64,000 nt of DNA from Methanocorpusculum sp. (GTDB lineage: Archaea > Halobacteriota > Methanomicrobia > Methanomicrobiales > Methanocorpusculaceae): assembly GCA_029987235.1 (NCBI GenBank), contig DALTWF010000002.1, positions 27,774 to 91,773 on the forward strand. The letters run 5' to 3'. The translations under genes were made by a program, and so were the position numbers. Every line of letters begins with the position of its first letter. The first letter of the stretch is position 1. This document shows positions 24,999 through 33,700 of the stretch, one piece after another. The notes under the pieces were generated by a model. That model searched no databases and was not told the origin of the DNA. It worked only from the letters and a program-made list of their open reading frames with translations.

Positions 24999-27746
24999 AT
25001 GACAGATACCTATCTCTACCATCCGGCAGAATTTCCCAAACCGCCGGTAACCGTAAACAGCATAACACTTATATTCGACATACACGAAACCGAAACAACA
25101 GTCAGTGCAGACACCGCATTTACCGCAGAATGCGACCTTTCCGAAATAAAACTCAATGCTAAAAAACTTGAAATTCTCTCCGTCTCAGTAAACAAACGCA
25201 AATCACACTATATTTATGAAAAAGACATCCTCACCATACCATTCGCGCGCACCATAAAAAAAGGCACTTCATTCCACATCTCCACCGAAACAAAATGCCG
25301 GCCGACAGACAACATCCTTGAAGGTCTCTACTATGATATTACTCCCGAAGGTCAGCCCCGCACCATGATTACCCAGTGCCAGCAGTGGGGTTTTCAGCGC
25401 ATGGTCCCCTGCATTGACGATATGCGGGCAAAATGCACATGGCGCACCACGATTATCGCTGATTCCCGTTACACAAACCTCATATCAAACGGAAACGTAG
25501 CCCTCCCGCGTACCCGCTACGACAGCGAGCGTGATGTAATCACCTATGCAAACAATGAAAAAATGCCCCCCTACCTCTTCTTCCTCGGAGTAGGAACCTG
25601 GGACACCTTCTCACGCAGATTTATCTATCCTGATGGAAAAGAAGTCATGCTCGAACTCATGCTGCCCCGCGGTGCTGACGAAACAAACGCCGAAAAAGCA
25701 CTTGACATTATGTCGGATGCAATTCTCTGGACCCACATTTACACCGGACCCGAACGCTATGAAAACCTCCCCCTTCGCGATGAAATCTATCAGTTATGCC
25801 GCAGCCGCGAAGTACGCCTGAAAGAAGATGCAGACATTACCGGAATTTCTGCGGAAATCGCTGAAAAAGCAAAGCAGCTTGTATTCGGCTATCAGTACCC
25901 ATACGAAGTATACCGCGAAATCGCCATGCACAACTCAGACTTCGGAGGTATGGAAAACACTGGAAACACCACTATTATTGCAAGCCGCATTATGCCGGAT
26001 GCAAACATTACTGATGCATCCTATGAATACATGCTCGGCGTCAAACAGCATGAATTCTACCATAACTTAAACGGTTCAGGTGTTACGGGCGACACACCCT
26101 TTTCCATCTGGTTAAACGAAGCGGTAACGGTAATGATAGAAGATGACTATTTAGCCTTCCATTTCGGAAAAGACTATATCCGTCTTACCGAACTGCTGCA
26201 GATGCACACTCCGGGCATAGGCACATTTTCACTTGATACCGGCAGTATTTCCATGCCAATTGAACCATCCGGCTTTAACGACCCCAATGATTTAATCACC
26301 TCGGTAACATATGTCAAAGCACCGGAATTCACCCGCATGATTGAAAATGCGCTCGGAAAAGCTCCGTTTGCCTGGGCTCTTGACCTCTATCACAAACGCT
26401 ACAACGGTGGAAATGCAAGCCCGGCCGATTTCCTGCGCACGATGGAAGATGTGGGAAAAACCGATTTCTCATTCATGGCTGACCGCTGGCTGCATCAGAC
26501 CGGTTTTCCTACAGTATGCGCAGAGGCAGAATGGTGCGAAGAAACACAGACCGCGGAAATCACCGTAAAACAGGAGGGATTTGGTACACAGAATCCATGG
26601 ATTTTCTACCTCACCGGTCAGTTATGTGATGAAGAAGGAACCGTAATATCCGAGTTTACGCAGAAAATCGAAAGCGAATCAGCTGTATTTAACGTGGTAT
26701 GCCCGCGTGCGTTCACCTTTACCGTATGGAATCCTGGGCATGCCGCATACATTAAGATGAAAGAAGATGTGTCTGATGATATTCTCTATCTCAGGATGGA
26801 AAAGTCGCAGGACGCATCCACGAAATTCCTTTCCTTTGCCGCGCTCTTTGACCGTGAGATGATAAAACTCTGCGAAGATGAGTCACGTGTTCCGGAAAAA
26901 AGACTGATCGATGCATATGTCTCCCTTGCAGAAAACGATAATCTGATGCAGTCCTGTGGGGCTATTCCCTTAATTCTTTTTGAGCACTGTTCGGATGCAC
27001 GCTTCACCTGGTCCTATACAAAACTCTGGTCCGCAAGACGCCGGTTTATGTATGAAGCGGCAAAGAACCGCTCGGTCACTCTCAGGAAAATTGTCGAAAA
27101 GTACTCGCTTTTGGCAGGTGAAAATCCTGACCTTGCAGACCTCGGAAAAATTTTCAAAGCGCGGGCTGTCCGCAATGCGGTGTCAGGCATTCTTTCAACG
27201 CTTGACACGTATGAAACCTGGCATATGATTAAGAAATCACTGAATGGAGCAGACAACGCTTCAGTGTATCTTGCATCACTCACCCAGTATCTTTCCTCGT
27301 CCGCACCTGACAGATTAGATGTGCTAAAGACAGAAGCGGAAAAAGCAAGGGAAAATGCGATTGCATTTGAAAATTTCATAGGCGCTGCGGCTCTTTCGTC
27401 TTCGCCTGACACCGTTTCATATCTTGAATATATTGAGACGCTGCCTGAATTCAGATGCGAGCAGTCCGGGCTTTCCCGCGCTATGTATCTGCGGTTTGCC
27501 GAAAACCGTAAACTGTCTCTTGAAACACCGTCCGGCCGCGCATTCCTTGAAAAATCACTGATAAAAATGGCGCCGGTAAATGAATATCTTGCAAATGGTA
27601 TGTTAAATGTCTTTTCGCATCTGCTGGATTATGCGCCCGAAATACAGGCACCGCTTAGGGAAATTCTTCTGCATCTGAAAGCTTCTGTAAGTGCAGAGTC
27701 AGCACCTTCGGTTATCAGCAAAACCGATGCACTTCTGAAAGTATAG
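24999..27746 (+). CDS. M1-family aminopeptidase (PepN-like)
   Basis: 915 residues. It has the M1 substrate motif GGMENTGN (316-323), and the zinc site HEFYHN (His351, Glu352, His355) with NEAVTV (Glu374) 18 residues further on, followed by the ERAP1-C-like helical domain. It removes N-terminal amino acids from peptides, probably in the cytoplasm since no signal peptide is present. The arrangement matches bacterial PepN-type enzymes. The promoter is shared divergently with dcd. Confidence 0.92.
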   Translation: MTDTYLYHPAEFPKPPVTVNSITLIFDIHETETTVSADTAFTAECDLSEIKLNAKKLEILSVSVNKRKSHYIYEKDILTIPFARTIKKGTSFHISTETKCRPTDNILEGLYYDITPEGQPRTMITQCQQWGFQRMVPCIDDMRAKCTWRTTIIADSRYTNLISNGNVALPRTRYDSERDVITYANNEKMPPYLFFLGVGTWDTFSRRFIYPDGKEVMLELMLPRGADETNAEKALDIMSDAILWTHIYTGPERYENLPLRDEIYQLCRSREVRLKEDADITGISAEIAEKAKQLVFGYQYPYEVYREIAMHNSDFGGMENTGNTTIIASRIMPDANITDASYEYMLGVKQHEFYHNLNGSGVTGDTPFSIWLNEAVTVMIEDDYLAFHFGKDYIRLTELLQMHTPGIGTFSLDTGSISMPIEPSGFNDPNDLITSVTYVKAPEFTRMIENALGKAPFAWALDLYHKRYNGGNASPADFLRTMEDVGKTDFSFMADRWLHQTGFPTVCAEAEWCEETQTAEITVKQEGFGTQNPWIFYLTGQLCDEEGTVISEFTQKIESESAVFNVVCPRAFTFTVWNPGHAAYIKMKEDVSDDILYLRMEKSQDASTKFLSFAALFDREMIKLCEDESRVPEKRLIDAYVSLAENDNLMQSCGAIPLILFEHCSDARFTWSYTKLWSARRRFMYEAAKNRSVTLRKIVEKYSLLAGENPDLADLGKIFKARAVRNAVSGILSTLDTYETWHMIKKSLNGADNASVYLASLTQYLSSSAPDRLDVLKTEAEKARENAIAFENFIGAAALSSSPDTVSYLEYIETLPEFRCEQSGLSRAMYLRFAENRKLSLETPSGRAFLEKSLIKMAPVNEYLANGMLNVFSHLLDYAPEIQAPLREILLHLKASVSAESAPSVISKTDALLKV

Positions 27747-27811
27747 GGGGATTTTCCGAATGCCTTATATTTTCACAGGTAGATAATGTAATCAGTAATT
27801 TTCGGGAAATC

Positions 27812-28222
27812 ATGATAGTATTTGTAAAAGATAATCTGTATATGGCCGAAAAAGGCGCGTATTTCCGTGAATCAGTCAAAATAGACGGTGATTTTCTGGT
27901 GCCGAAACGTACGATTTTCTGGAAGGACGTAGTAGTTTCCGGAAGTTTGTATCTCTGTCCGGAATGTACCATAAGCGGCAATGTTTCCTGTAATGGTGCA
28001 GTAATCGGCCCCGGTTCAGTCATCAAAGGAGAATTCAATGCAGGCGAAGAGCAACTTACCGTCTGTGACAATGCAGCAGTGCGTCTGATTAAATCGACCG
28101 GCAATGTGCTTCTTCGCGACGGAGTTCAGTCAAATGAAGTCCATGCGGAAAATCTCTTAATCATGGGCAAAGTCCGGTGCAACAAGCTCATGGGTAAAAA
28201 GACCAAAGTAATAAGCAACTGA
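27812..28222 (+). CDS. Bactofilin-like beta-helix protein (tentative)
   Basis: 136 residues with repeating short beta strands and glycines (VVSGSLYLCPECTISGNVSC, then GAVIGPGSVIKGEF), typical of a small beta-helix such as the polymer-forming cytoskeletal (bactofilin-like) family. No membrane segment. Function is unknown; a scaffold or filament is the usual guess for such folds. An alternative start at the second Met (27842) would remove 10 residues. A T-tract terminator follows. Confidence 0.5.
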   Translation: MIVFVKDNLYMAEKGAYFRESVKIDGDFLVPKRTIFWKDVVVSGSLYLCPECTISGNVSCNGAVIGPGSVIKGEFNAGEEQLTVCDNAAVRLIKSTGNVLLRDGVQSNEVHAENLLIMGKVRCNKLMGKKTKVISN

Positions 28223-28230
28223 CCTTCCCG

Positions 28231-28248
28231 TTTTTTTTTATTTTTTTT
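28231..28248 (+). terminator. Double T-tract terminator
   Basis: Nine T, one A and eight T residues follow the bactofilin-like gene. Confidence 0.6.
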
Positions 28249-28380
28249 ATCCTCATCTATTATGCCATCTATTGTATTTTTCTCACGAATGAAACAGAGA
28301 TATTATCTAAGGTGAAGGGAAATATATAGGTACAATTCATACAGAAGAAGTCCCGCCTCTTCTGTTCCGGTGAATATCCA

Positions 28381-29370
28381 ATGTCATATGAAGAAACATA
28401 CACACCTGAAAGCGTTGCGGAAGCAGTAAAACAATATGACGGTGTGAAGAGAAAACAGGCAATCGGTCGCCTGGTAAAAGCCCTCGAAATTGAAAACCCC
28501 GATGTAGTAGCAGCTTATGGTGAAGATGCGGCAGTAATCCGTCAGGGACACACCGCGTTACTGCTTGCCGCAGATGGAATATGGAACCAGCTGATGGATG
28601 TAGACCCTTACTGGGCAGGATACTGTGCAATACTCGTAAATGTTCATGATATAGCCGCAATGGGCGGAAGACCGGTTGCTATGGTGGATGTACTTTCTGC
28701 ATCGTCTGACGAAGCCATGGCAAAGGTAAGTTCCGGTATGCATGATGCAGCAGTTGCATTTGATGTTCCTGTTGTGGGCGGACATCTGCACCCTGACGCA
28801 CCATACAATGTAATAGACGTATCCATTTTAGGTGTTGCAGACATAGACAATGTCATCTACAGCTCCAAAGCAGCACCGGGCAATGTAATCCTCTGTGCAA
28901 TGGACTTAAACGGTCGTGTACACCCGAGTGCAAAACTCAACTGGGACTGCGTTACCATGAAAGAGCCGGAAGTACTGCGCAGACAGATTGCAGTCATGCA
29001 GGAACTTGCCGAACACCACCTGGTCTCAGCCGGCAAAGACATTTCCAATCCGGGCATTCTCGGAACATTAGGCATGCTTCTTGAGGCAAGTGGTGCGGGA
29101 GCCGTTGTTGATTTAACTGCAATTCCGCATCCGGACCTTGATGCAATTGATGTTTCTTTTGAACAGTGGGTCAGAATGTATCCGGGTATGGCATTTATTA
29201 TGACCGTGGAACCGGACGCAGTGGAAAAAGTCAGCAAGGCGTTTAGAAAAACCGGCATGGCATGTCAGCAGATTGGTGTGGTAAACGACACCCACTCGCT
29301 TGTTATCACCAAGGGCGGGGAAAAGACCACGCTCTTTAATTTCCAGACCGCAGGCATCACCAATATATGA
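28381..29370 (+). CDS. Methanogenesis marker protein 2 (AIR-synthase-like)
   Basis: 329 residues of the PurM/AIR-synthase/HypE/ThiL fold. It has an N-terminal ATP-binding part with YGEDAAVI and NVHDIAAMGGRPVAMVD, and a C-terminal PurM part with NPGILGTLGMLLEASGAGA. This matches the methanogen marker 2 family, which occurs almost only in methane-metabolising archaea. The reaction is unknown; the fold predicts ATP-dependent chemistry, probably in coenzyme or McrA maturation. It overlaps the marker 4 gene by 4 bp. Confidence 0.85.
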   Translation: MSYEETYTPESVAEAVKQYDGVKRKQAIGRLVKALEIENPDVVAAYGEDAAVIRQGHTALLLAADGIWNQLMDVDPYWAGYCAILVNVHDIAAMGGRPVAMVDVLSASSDEAMAKVSSGMHDAAVAFDVPVVGGHLHPDAPYNVIDVSILGVADIDNVIYSSKAAPGNVILCAMDLNGRVHPSAKLNWDCVTMKEPEVLRRQIAVMQELAEHHLVSAGKDISNPGILGTLGMLLEASGAGAVVDLTAIPHPDLDAIDVSFEQWVRMYPGMAFIMTVEPDAVEKVSKAFRKTGMACQQIGVVNDTHSLVITKGGEKTTLFNFQTAGITNI

Positions 29371-30128
29371 TTATCGGACTCGGCTGCGCAAAGGATTTTG
29401 CAAAGGTTCTTGAAAGCGCAAAAAAGACTGCATCACCGGAGGTTACTATCCGAATCTACTGCGCAGAAAGGGTTGCCGAAGGCAATCTCCCTCCGCATAT
29501 TGAAACAGTCACCGCTATTGAACCGCACAAGGCGTTAGTCAATGACCTGAAGGAGGGAAAAATCGCAGGGGCTGTCCGCGGAACGCTGCCTGCCAATGAT
29601 ACCCTGAAGTATCTGAAAACAGCATTTGGTGTTGACCATCTTGAGCGGATTGCACTTCTTGAATCCGCACACGGCGAGAAATTCTTTTTTGCACCGGTGG
29701 GTGTTGATGAGGGCTGGACGGTTGCAGAAAAAACCACCCTTGCCCGTGATGCACAGCGGTTTGCAAAGATGTACGGTCTTTCAGAAAAAACAGTAATTCT
29801 ATCCGGTGGAAGACTCGGAGATATCGGACGGCATCCGAATGTGGACAAAAGCATTGAAGATGCTGTTGCAGCAGCAGAGGCATGCGACGGTGTCCATGGA
29901 GAAATTTTAATCGAGGATGCGGTTCATGATGCAGGCGTCATTATTGCCCCGGATGGAATCTCGGGCAATCTGATTTTCAGAACCCTGACCTTTCTCGGCA
30001 CCGGAACTGGTCACGGGGCGCCTGTGGCTAATATTCCGGCGATTTTCGTGGATTCTTCGCGCGCTTCGGCAGGATATGTCGAGGTGCTTTCATTCACCAT
30101 TCAGCTCTGCAGAAACAAATCCCTCTGA
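29367..30128 (+). CDS. mtxX: Methanogenesis marker protein 4 (MtxX-like, phosphotransacetylase fold)
   Basis: 253 residues resembling phosphate acetyl/butyryltransferases: IIGLGCAKDF at the start, GAVRGTLPANDTLKYL, LSGGRLGDIGRHP and the C-terminal APDGISGNLIFRTLTFLG. It matches the marker 4 family restricted to methanogens, whose member MtxX was first noted beside methyltransferase genes. Function is not established. It is translationally coupled to marker 2 (ATGA overlap), implying both proteins act in one methanogen-specific pathway. Confidence 0.82.
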   Translation: MIIGLGCAKDFAKVLESAKKTASPEVTIRIYCAERVAEGNLPPHIETVTAIEPHKALVNDLKEGKIAGAVRGTLPANDTLKYLKTAFGVDHLERIALLESAHGEKFFFAPVGVDEGWTVAEKTTLARDAQRFAKMYGLSEKTVILSGGRLGDIGRHPNVDKSIEDAVAAAEACDGVHGEILIEDAVHDAGVIIAPDGISGNLIFRTLTFLGTGTGHGAPVANIPAIFVDSSRASAGYVEVLSFTIQLCRNKSL

Positions 30129-30166
30129 TTTTGCCCCGTTTTGTCTAACGAACGTGAAAAATTTGT

Positions 30167-30267
30167 TATCGCGATTTTATGAAAAAAATAATTGATGAGT
30201 TCCGGAATATCGCGTATCTCGGGCTATAGGGCAAGAATATCGCGTTTCGCAAGAAACGTTTATATAG
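30167..30267 (+). promoter_or_regulatory. Histone gene promoter with repeats and a hairpin
   Basis: TATCGCG occurs three times (30167-30173, 30208-30214 and 30238-30244). The last two lie in an 11-bp direct repeat GAATATCGCGT spaced 30 bp apart. A perfect dyad CGTTTC-GCAA-GAAACG (30243-30258) lies directly in front of the TATA box TTTATATAG (30259-30267), about 32 bp before the ATG. This suggests tight regulation or autoregulation of histone levels. Confidence 0.6.
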
Positions 30268-30298
30268 TAATAAAAACAATTTTTAACTGGTAATTATT

Positions 30299-30499
30299 AT
30301 GGCAGACTTACCGAAAGCAGCATTAATCCGCCTTGCAAAAGCAGCAGGTGTAGAGAGAATCGGAGACGAAGCAGCAGACGCATTAGTCGCAGCAACCGAA
30401 GCATACGTTGCAAAGATTGCAAAGAAAGCAAACAGTATCGCAGCAAACGCAGGCCGCAAGACCCTGAAAGCAGACGATATCAACCTTGCTGTCGATTAA
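30299..30499 (+). CDS. Archaeal histone
   Basis: 66 residues, a single histone fold with no tails: PKAALIRLAKAAGVERIGDE (helix 1), the long helix DALVAATEAYVAKIAKKANS and the end RKTLKADDINLAVD. It dimerises and wraps DNA into hypernucleosome-like filaments. Its own promoter has repeats in front of the TATA box, and the codons are strongly biased as in highly expressed genes. Confidence 0.95.
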   Translation: MADLPKAALIRLAKAAGVERIGDEAADALVAATEAYVAKIAKKANSIAANAGRKTLKADDINLAVD

Positions 30500-30538
30500 A
30501 TATACAATATATTTGTTGACTCGTGTGAGACATCTTTT

Positions 30539-30566
30539 TGGTGGCTTTCCATGCTGAAAACCACCC
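30539..30566 (+). terminator. Hairpin downstream of the histone gene
   Basis: GGTGG-C-TTT pairs with AAA-A-CCACC around a short loop, preceded by a CTTTTT run, about 40 bp after the histone stop. Confidence 0.4.
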
Positions 30567-30668
30567 ACTCTTAAACCTTAAACTGTTTTGATTGTTTCTC
30601 TTGTTCTACGCACAGTATAACAGCCTCATTCCAAACCCTGATAACGCTTTCAAGCAAATATAATCCCC

Positions 30669-33470
30669 ATGAAAAATCTCGTGGTGAAAGGTGCCCGTCA
30701 GCACAACCTCCGAAATATTACGATAGAACTCCCTCGTGACAAATTTATAGTCGTTACTGGCGTTTCCGGCTCGGGAAAATCCACCCTTGCTTTTGATACC
30801 ATTTACGCAGAAGGTCAGCGCAGATATGTGGAATCCCTGTCTGCCTACGCTCGTCAGTTCCTCGGCATAATGAACAAACCCGATGTGGACTCAATAACCG
30901 GACTGTCTCCTGCAATTTCCATAGAACAAAAGACTACTTCGAAAAACCCGCGTTCCACAGTAGGTACCGTTACTGAGATATATGATTATCTGCGTCTTTT
31001 GTTTGCCCGCGTTGGAACACCTTACTGCCCGAAACATCATGTGAAAATCGAGGCACGTACTCCGGAACAGATTGCAGATGCGGTTATTTCTGATTTTCCG
31101 GATGGTGTTACCATTCTCGCTCCATTAATCCGCAAAAAGAAGGGGACCTATGAAAAACTGTTCCGGGACCTGCATGAAGAGGGTTTTGCCCGCGTGCGCG
31201 TGGACGGCGAAATAAAACGGACGGATGATGAAATCAAGCTTGCCCGCTATGTGATGCACAATATAGAAATCGTTATTGACCGGATAACAGATCCGAAAGG
31301 CGACCGTTCCCGTTTGATTGATGCAATAGAACTTGCACTGACCAAGGCAGAAGACGGGCTGGTGTACGGAGTGCCGAAAGAAGGAGAAGACAAAATCTAC
31401 TCATCGAAAATGGCATGTCCGGTATGCGGTCTTTCCTTTGAGGAACTGCAGCCGAGAATGTTTTCGTTCAACAGTCCGTTCGGCGCATGCCCGACCTGCA
31501 ACGGTCTCGGATTTCAGACGATTTTCGACCCGGATTTAATCATTGCCGATAAATCCCTCTCAATTGCAGACGGTGCTGTTGAAGTCTACAAGAATTTCCT
31601 GGACGGATTCCGTGTGTCCTATCTGAATGCGGTTGCAAAACATCTCGGGTTTACGCTTATGACGCCGATTGCAGAGCTTTCTGAAGCACAGTACAATGGT
31701 CTTATGTACGGTGTCAATGAAGAGATGAAATTCCAGCATTCAGGAAAGAATGCAGAGTTCTCTTATCACGGCACTTGGGAAGGTCTCCTGCCGCAGACCG
31801 AGCGGCTCTACCGCGAAACCAAATCGAATTACCGAAAAGAGGAACTGGAAAAATTCATGCGGATTCTGCCGTGTCCGACCTGTCACGGAAAACGCTTAAA
31901 AGACCATGTTCTTGCGGTAAAAGTCGCAGGAAAATCGATTGCCGAGGTAACTGACATGTCGATTGATGATGCTCTTGCCTTTTTCAAAAATCTGCCGCTG
32001 ACGAAAAAGGAAAAGGAAATCGGGCATCTGATATTAAAGGAGATTATCTCCCGGCTGACATTTCTGCAGACCGTTGGCCTTGGCTATCTGACGCTTTCCC
32101 GCAGTGCGGGAAGTCTTTCCGGAGGCGAAGCGCAGAGAATCCGGCTTGCGACGCAGATCGGCTCTGAATTAATGGGTGTGCTCTATATTTTAGATGAACC
32201 ATCCATCGGCCTTCACCAGCGGGACAATCAGAAACTGATTACGGCCTTAAAGGAGCTACGCGACCTCGGAAATACGTTAATCGTTGTCGAGCATGATGAA
32301 GAGACAATACGGGAGGCCGATTATGTGGTTGATATCGGACCCGGAGCAGGCATCCACGGAGGAAAAGTTGTTGCTCAGGGCACACCTGAAGAAATTGCAG
32401 CCGTTCCCGGGTCTATTACCGGTCAATATCTCTGCGGTGCGCAGAAGATTGAAGTGCCGAAATCACGCAGACCGGCAGAAAAATTCCTGCGGATTTGCGG
32501 ATGCAGTGAAAACAATCTGAAAAACGTGACAGCTGAGATTCCTCTGGGGACATTAACGGTCATTACCGGTGTTTCCGGTTCGGGAAAATCCACCCTCATT
32601 TATGAGACGCTGTATCAGGCGCTGCGCAAGGAAATGTATGATTCCAAAGTCGTACCCGGAAAATATGAAAAACTTGAGTTCGATGAACCGGTACAGTCAG
32701 TCATTGTTATCGACCAGTCGCCTATCGGGCGCACACCGCGGTCTAACCCTGCTACTTACACAAAGGTGTTTGATGATATCAGGCGTCTCTTTGCCGAAAC
32801 AAAGGAGGCAAAAATCCGGGGCTATGAGGCAGGCCGGTTTTCGTTCAATGTCAAGGGAGGGCGCTGCGAGGCGTGTTCGGGCGACGGGGTAAAGAAAATC
32901 GAGATGAATTTCCTGCCGGATGTCTATGTTGAGTGCGAGGAGTGCAAAGGCACGCGCTACAATGCGGAAACGCTTGAGGTAAAGTACAAGGGCAAGTCCA
33001 TTTCGGATGTACTGAATATGAGCGTTGATGAGGCGCTGACACTTTTTGAAAACAATTCGGGTATCACAGCAAAACTGCAGACCTTAGCCGATGTCGGTCT
33101 CGGCTACATCAAACTCGGTCAGAGTTCGACCACGCTTTCCGGCGGCGAGGCGCAGAGAATCAAACTCACGCGGGAGCTTGCCAAACGGGGTATTGGAAAG
33201 ACCTTGTATCTTCTGGATGAGCCTACAACGGGTCTTCATTTCCATGACGTGAAAAAACTCATCGGGGTTTTAGACAGTCTTGTTGCAAAAGGAAATACGG
33301 TGGTTGTAATCGAGCATAACCTTGATGTCATCAAGTGCGCAGACTATATCATTGATTTGGGACCGGAAGGAGGGGCTGCAGGGGGTAAGATTATTGCAAA
33401 GGGAACTCCGGAAGAGGTTGCAAAGGTTAAGAAGAGTTACACCGGTCAGTTCCTGAAAAAGATGCTGTAA
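30669..33470 (+). CDS. uvrA: Excinuclease ABC subunit A (UvrA)
   Basis: 933 residues, full length. It has two ABC-type ATPase halves with Walker A GVSGSGKST (about 31 and 634), signatures SLSGGEAQRIRLA and TLSGGEAQRIKL, and zinc fingers (CPVCGL with CPTCNG; CPTCHG; CEACSG with CEECKG). It finds helix-distorting DNA damage together with UvrB in nucleotide excision repair. The Uvr system is bacterial in origin and occurs in some methanogens by transfer. uvrB and uvrC are not adjacent. Confidence 0.96.
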   Translation: MKNLVVKGARQHNLRNITIELPRDKFIVVTGVSGSGKSTLAFDTIYAEGQRRYVESLSAYARQFLGIMNKPDVDSITGLSPAISIEQKTTSKNPRSTVGTVTEIYDYLRLLFARVGTPYCPKHHVKIEARTPEQIADAVISDFPDGVTILAPLIRKKKGTYEKLFRDLHEEGFARVRVDGEIKRTDDEIKLARYVMHNIEIVIDRITDPKGDRSRLIDAIELALTKAEDGLVYGVPKEGEDKIYSSKMACPVCGLSFEELQPRMFSFNSPFGACPTCNGLGFQTIFDPDLIIADKSLSIADGAVEVYKNFLDGFRVSYLNAVAKHLGFTLMTPIAELSEAQYNGLMYGVNEEMKFQHSGKNAEFSYHGTWEGLLPQTERLYRETKSNYRKEELEKFMRILPCPTCHGKRLKDHVLAVKVAGKSIAEVTDMSIDDALAFFKNLPLTKKEKEIGHLILKEIISRLTFLQTVGLGYLTLSRSAGSLSGGEAQRIRLATQIGSELMGVLYILDEPSIGLHQRDNQKLITALKELRDLGNTLIVVEHDEETIREADYVVDIGPGAGIHGGKVVAQGTPEEIAAVPGSITGQYLCGAQKIEVPKSRRPAEKFLRICGCSENNLKNVTAEIPLGTLTVITGVSGSGKSTLIYETLYQALRKEMYDSKVVPGKYEKLEFDEPVQSVIVIDQSPIGRTPRSNPATYTKVFDDIRRLFAETKEAKIRGYEAGRFSFNVKGGRCEACSGDGVKKIEMNFLPDVYVECEECKGTRYNAETLEVKYKGKSISDVLNMSVDEALTLFENNSGITAKLQTLADVGLGYIKLGQSSTTLSGGEAQRIKLTRELAKRGIGKTLYLLDEPTTGLHFHDVKKLIGVLDSLVAKGNTVVVIEHNLDVIKCADYIIDLGPEGGAAGGKIIAKGTPEEVAKVKKSYTGQFLKKML

Positions 33471-33537
33471 ATACAGCTGACTATTTTTTTCTTTTATTTT
33501 GAAAACTATAAGTAACTTGTTTAAGATACCTGAAAAT

Positions 33538-33645
33538 CACGAAAATTTTGGTGTTATATCGGTAGTTTTCGTGAAAGATTTTGTTTTCGTGATTTTAGTG
33601 AAATATTTCGTAATTTTCGTGTCGGGGCGCGTCAGCGCCTGTTTG
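33538..33645. repeat. TTTTCGTG/CACGAAAA repeats and GC hairpin after uvrA
   Basis: CACGAAAA (33538-33545) and three TTTTCGTG copies (33566-33573, 33584-33591 and 33614-33621) are followed by GGCGC-GTCA-GCGCC (33626-33639) and a T-rich run. The hairpin could terminate one or both convergent transcripts (uvrA and nrdJ). The same CACGAAAA word recurs near 63.5 kb. Confidence 0.5.
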
Positions 33646-33700
33646 TATTTAAGATAAGTATCTCGCAAAAAAAAGGTTGATGAATAAAAATTGATTTGAT

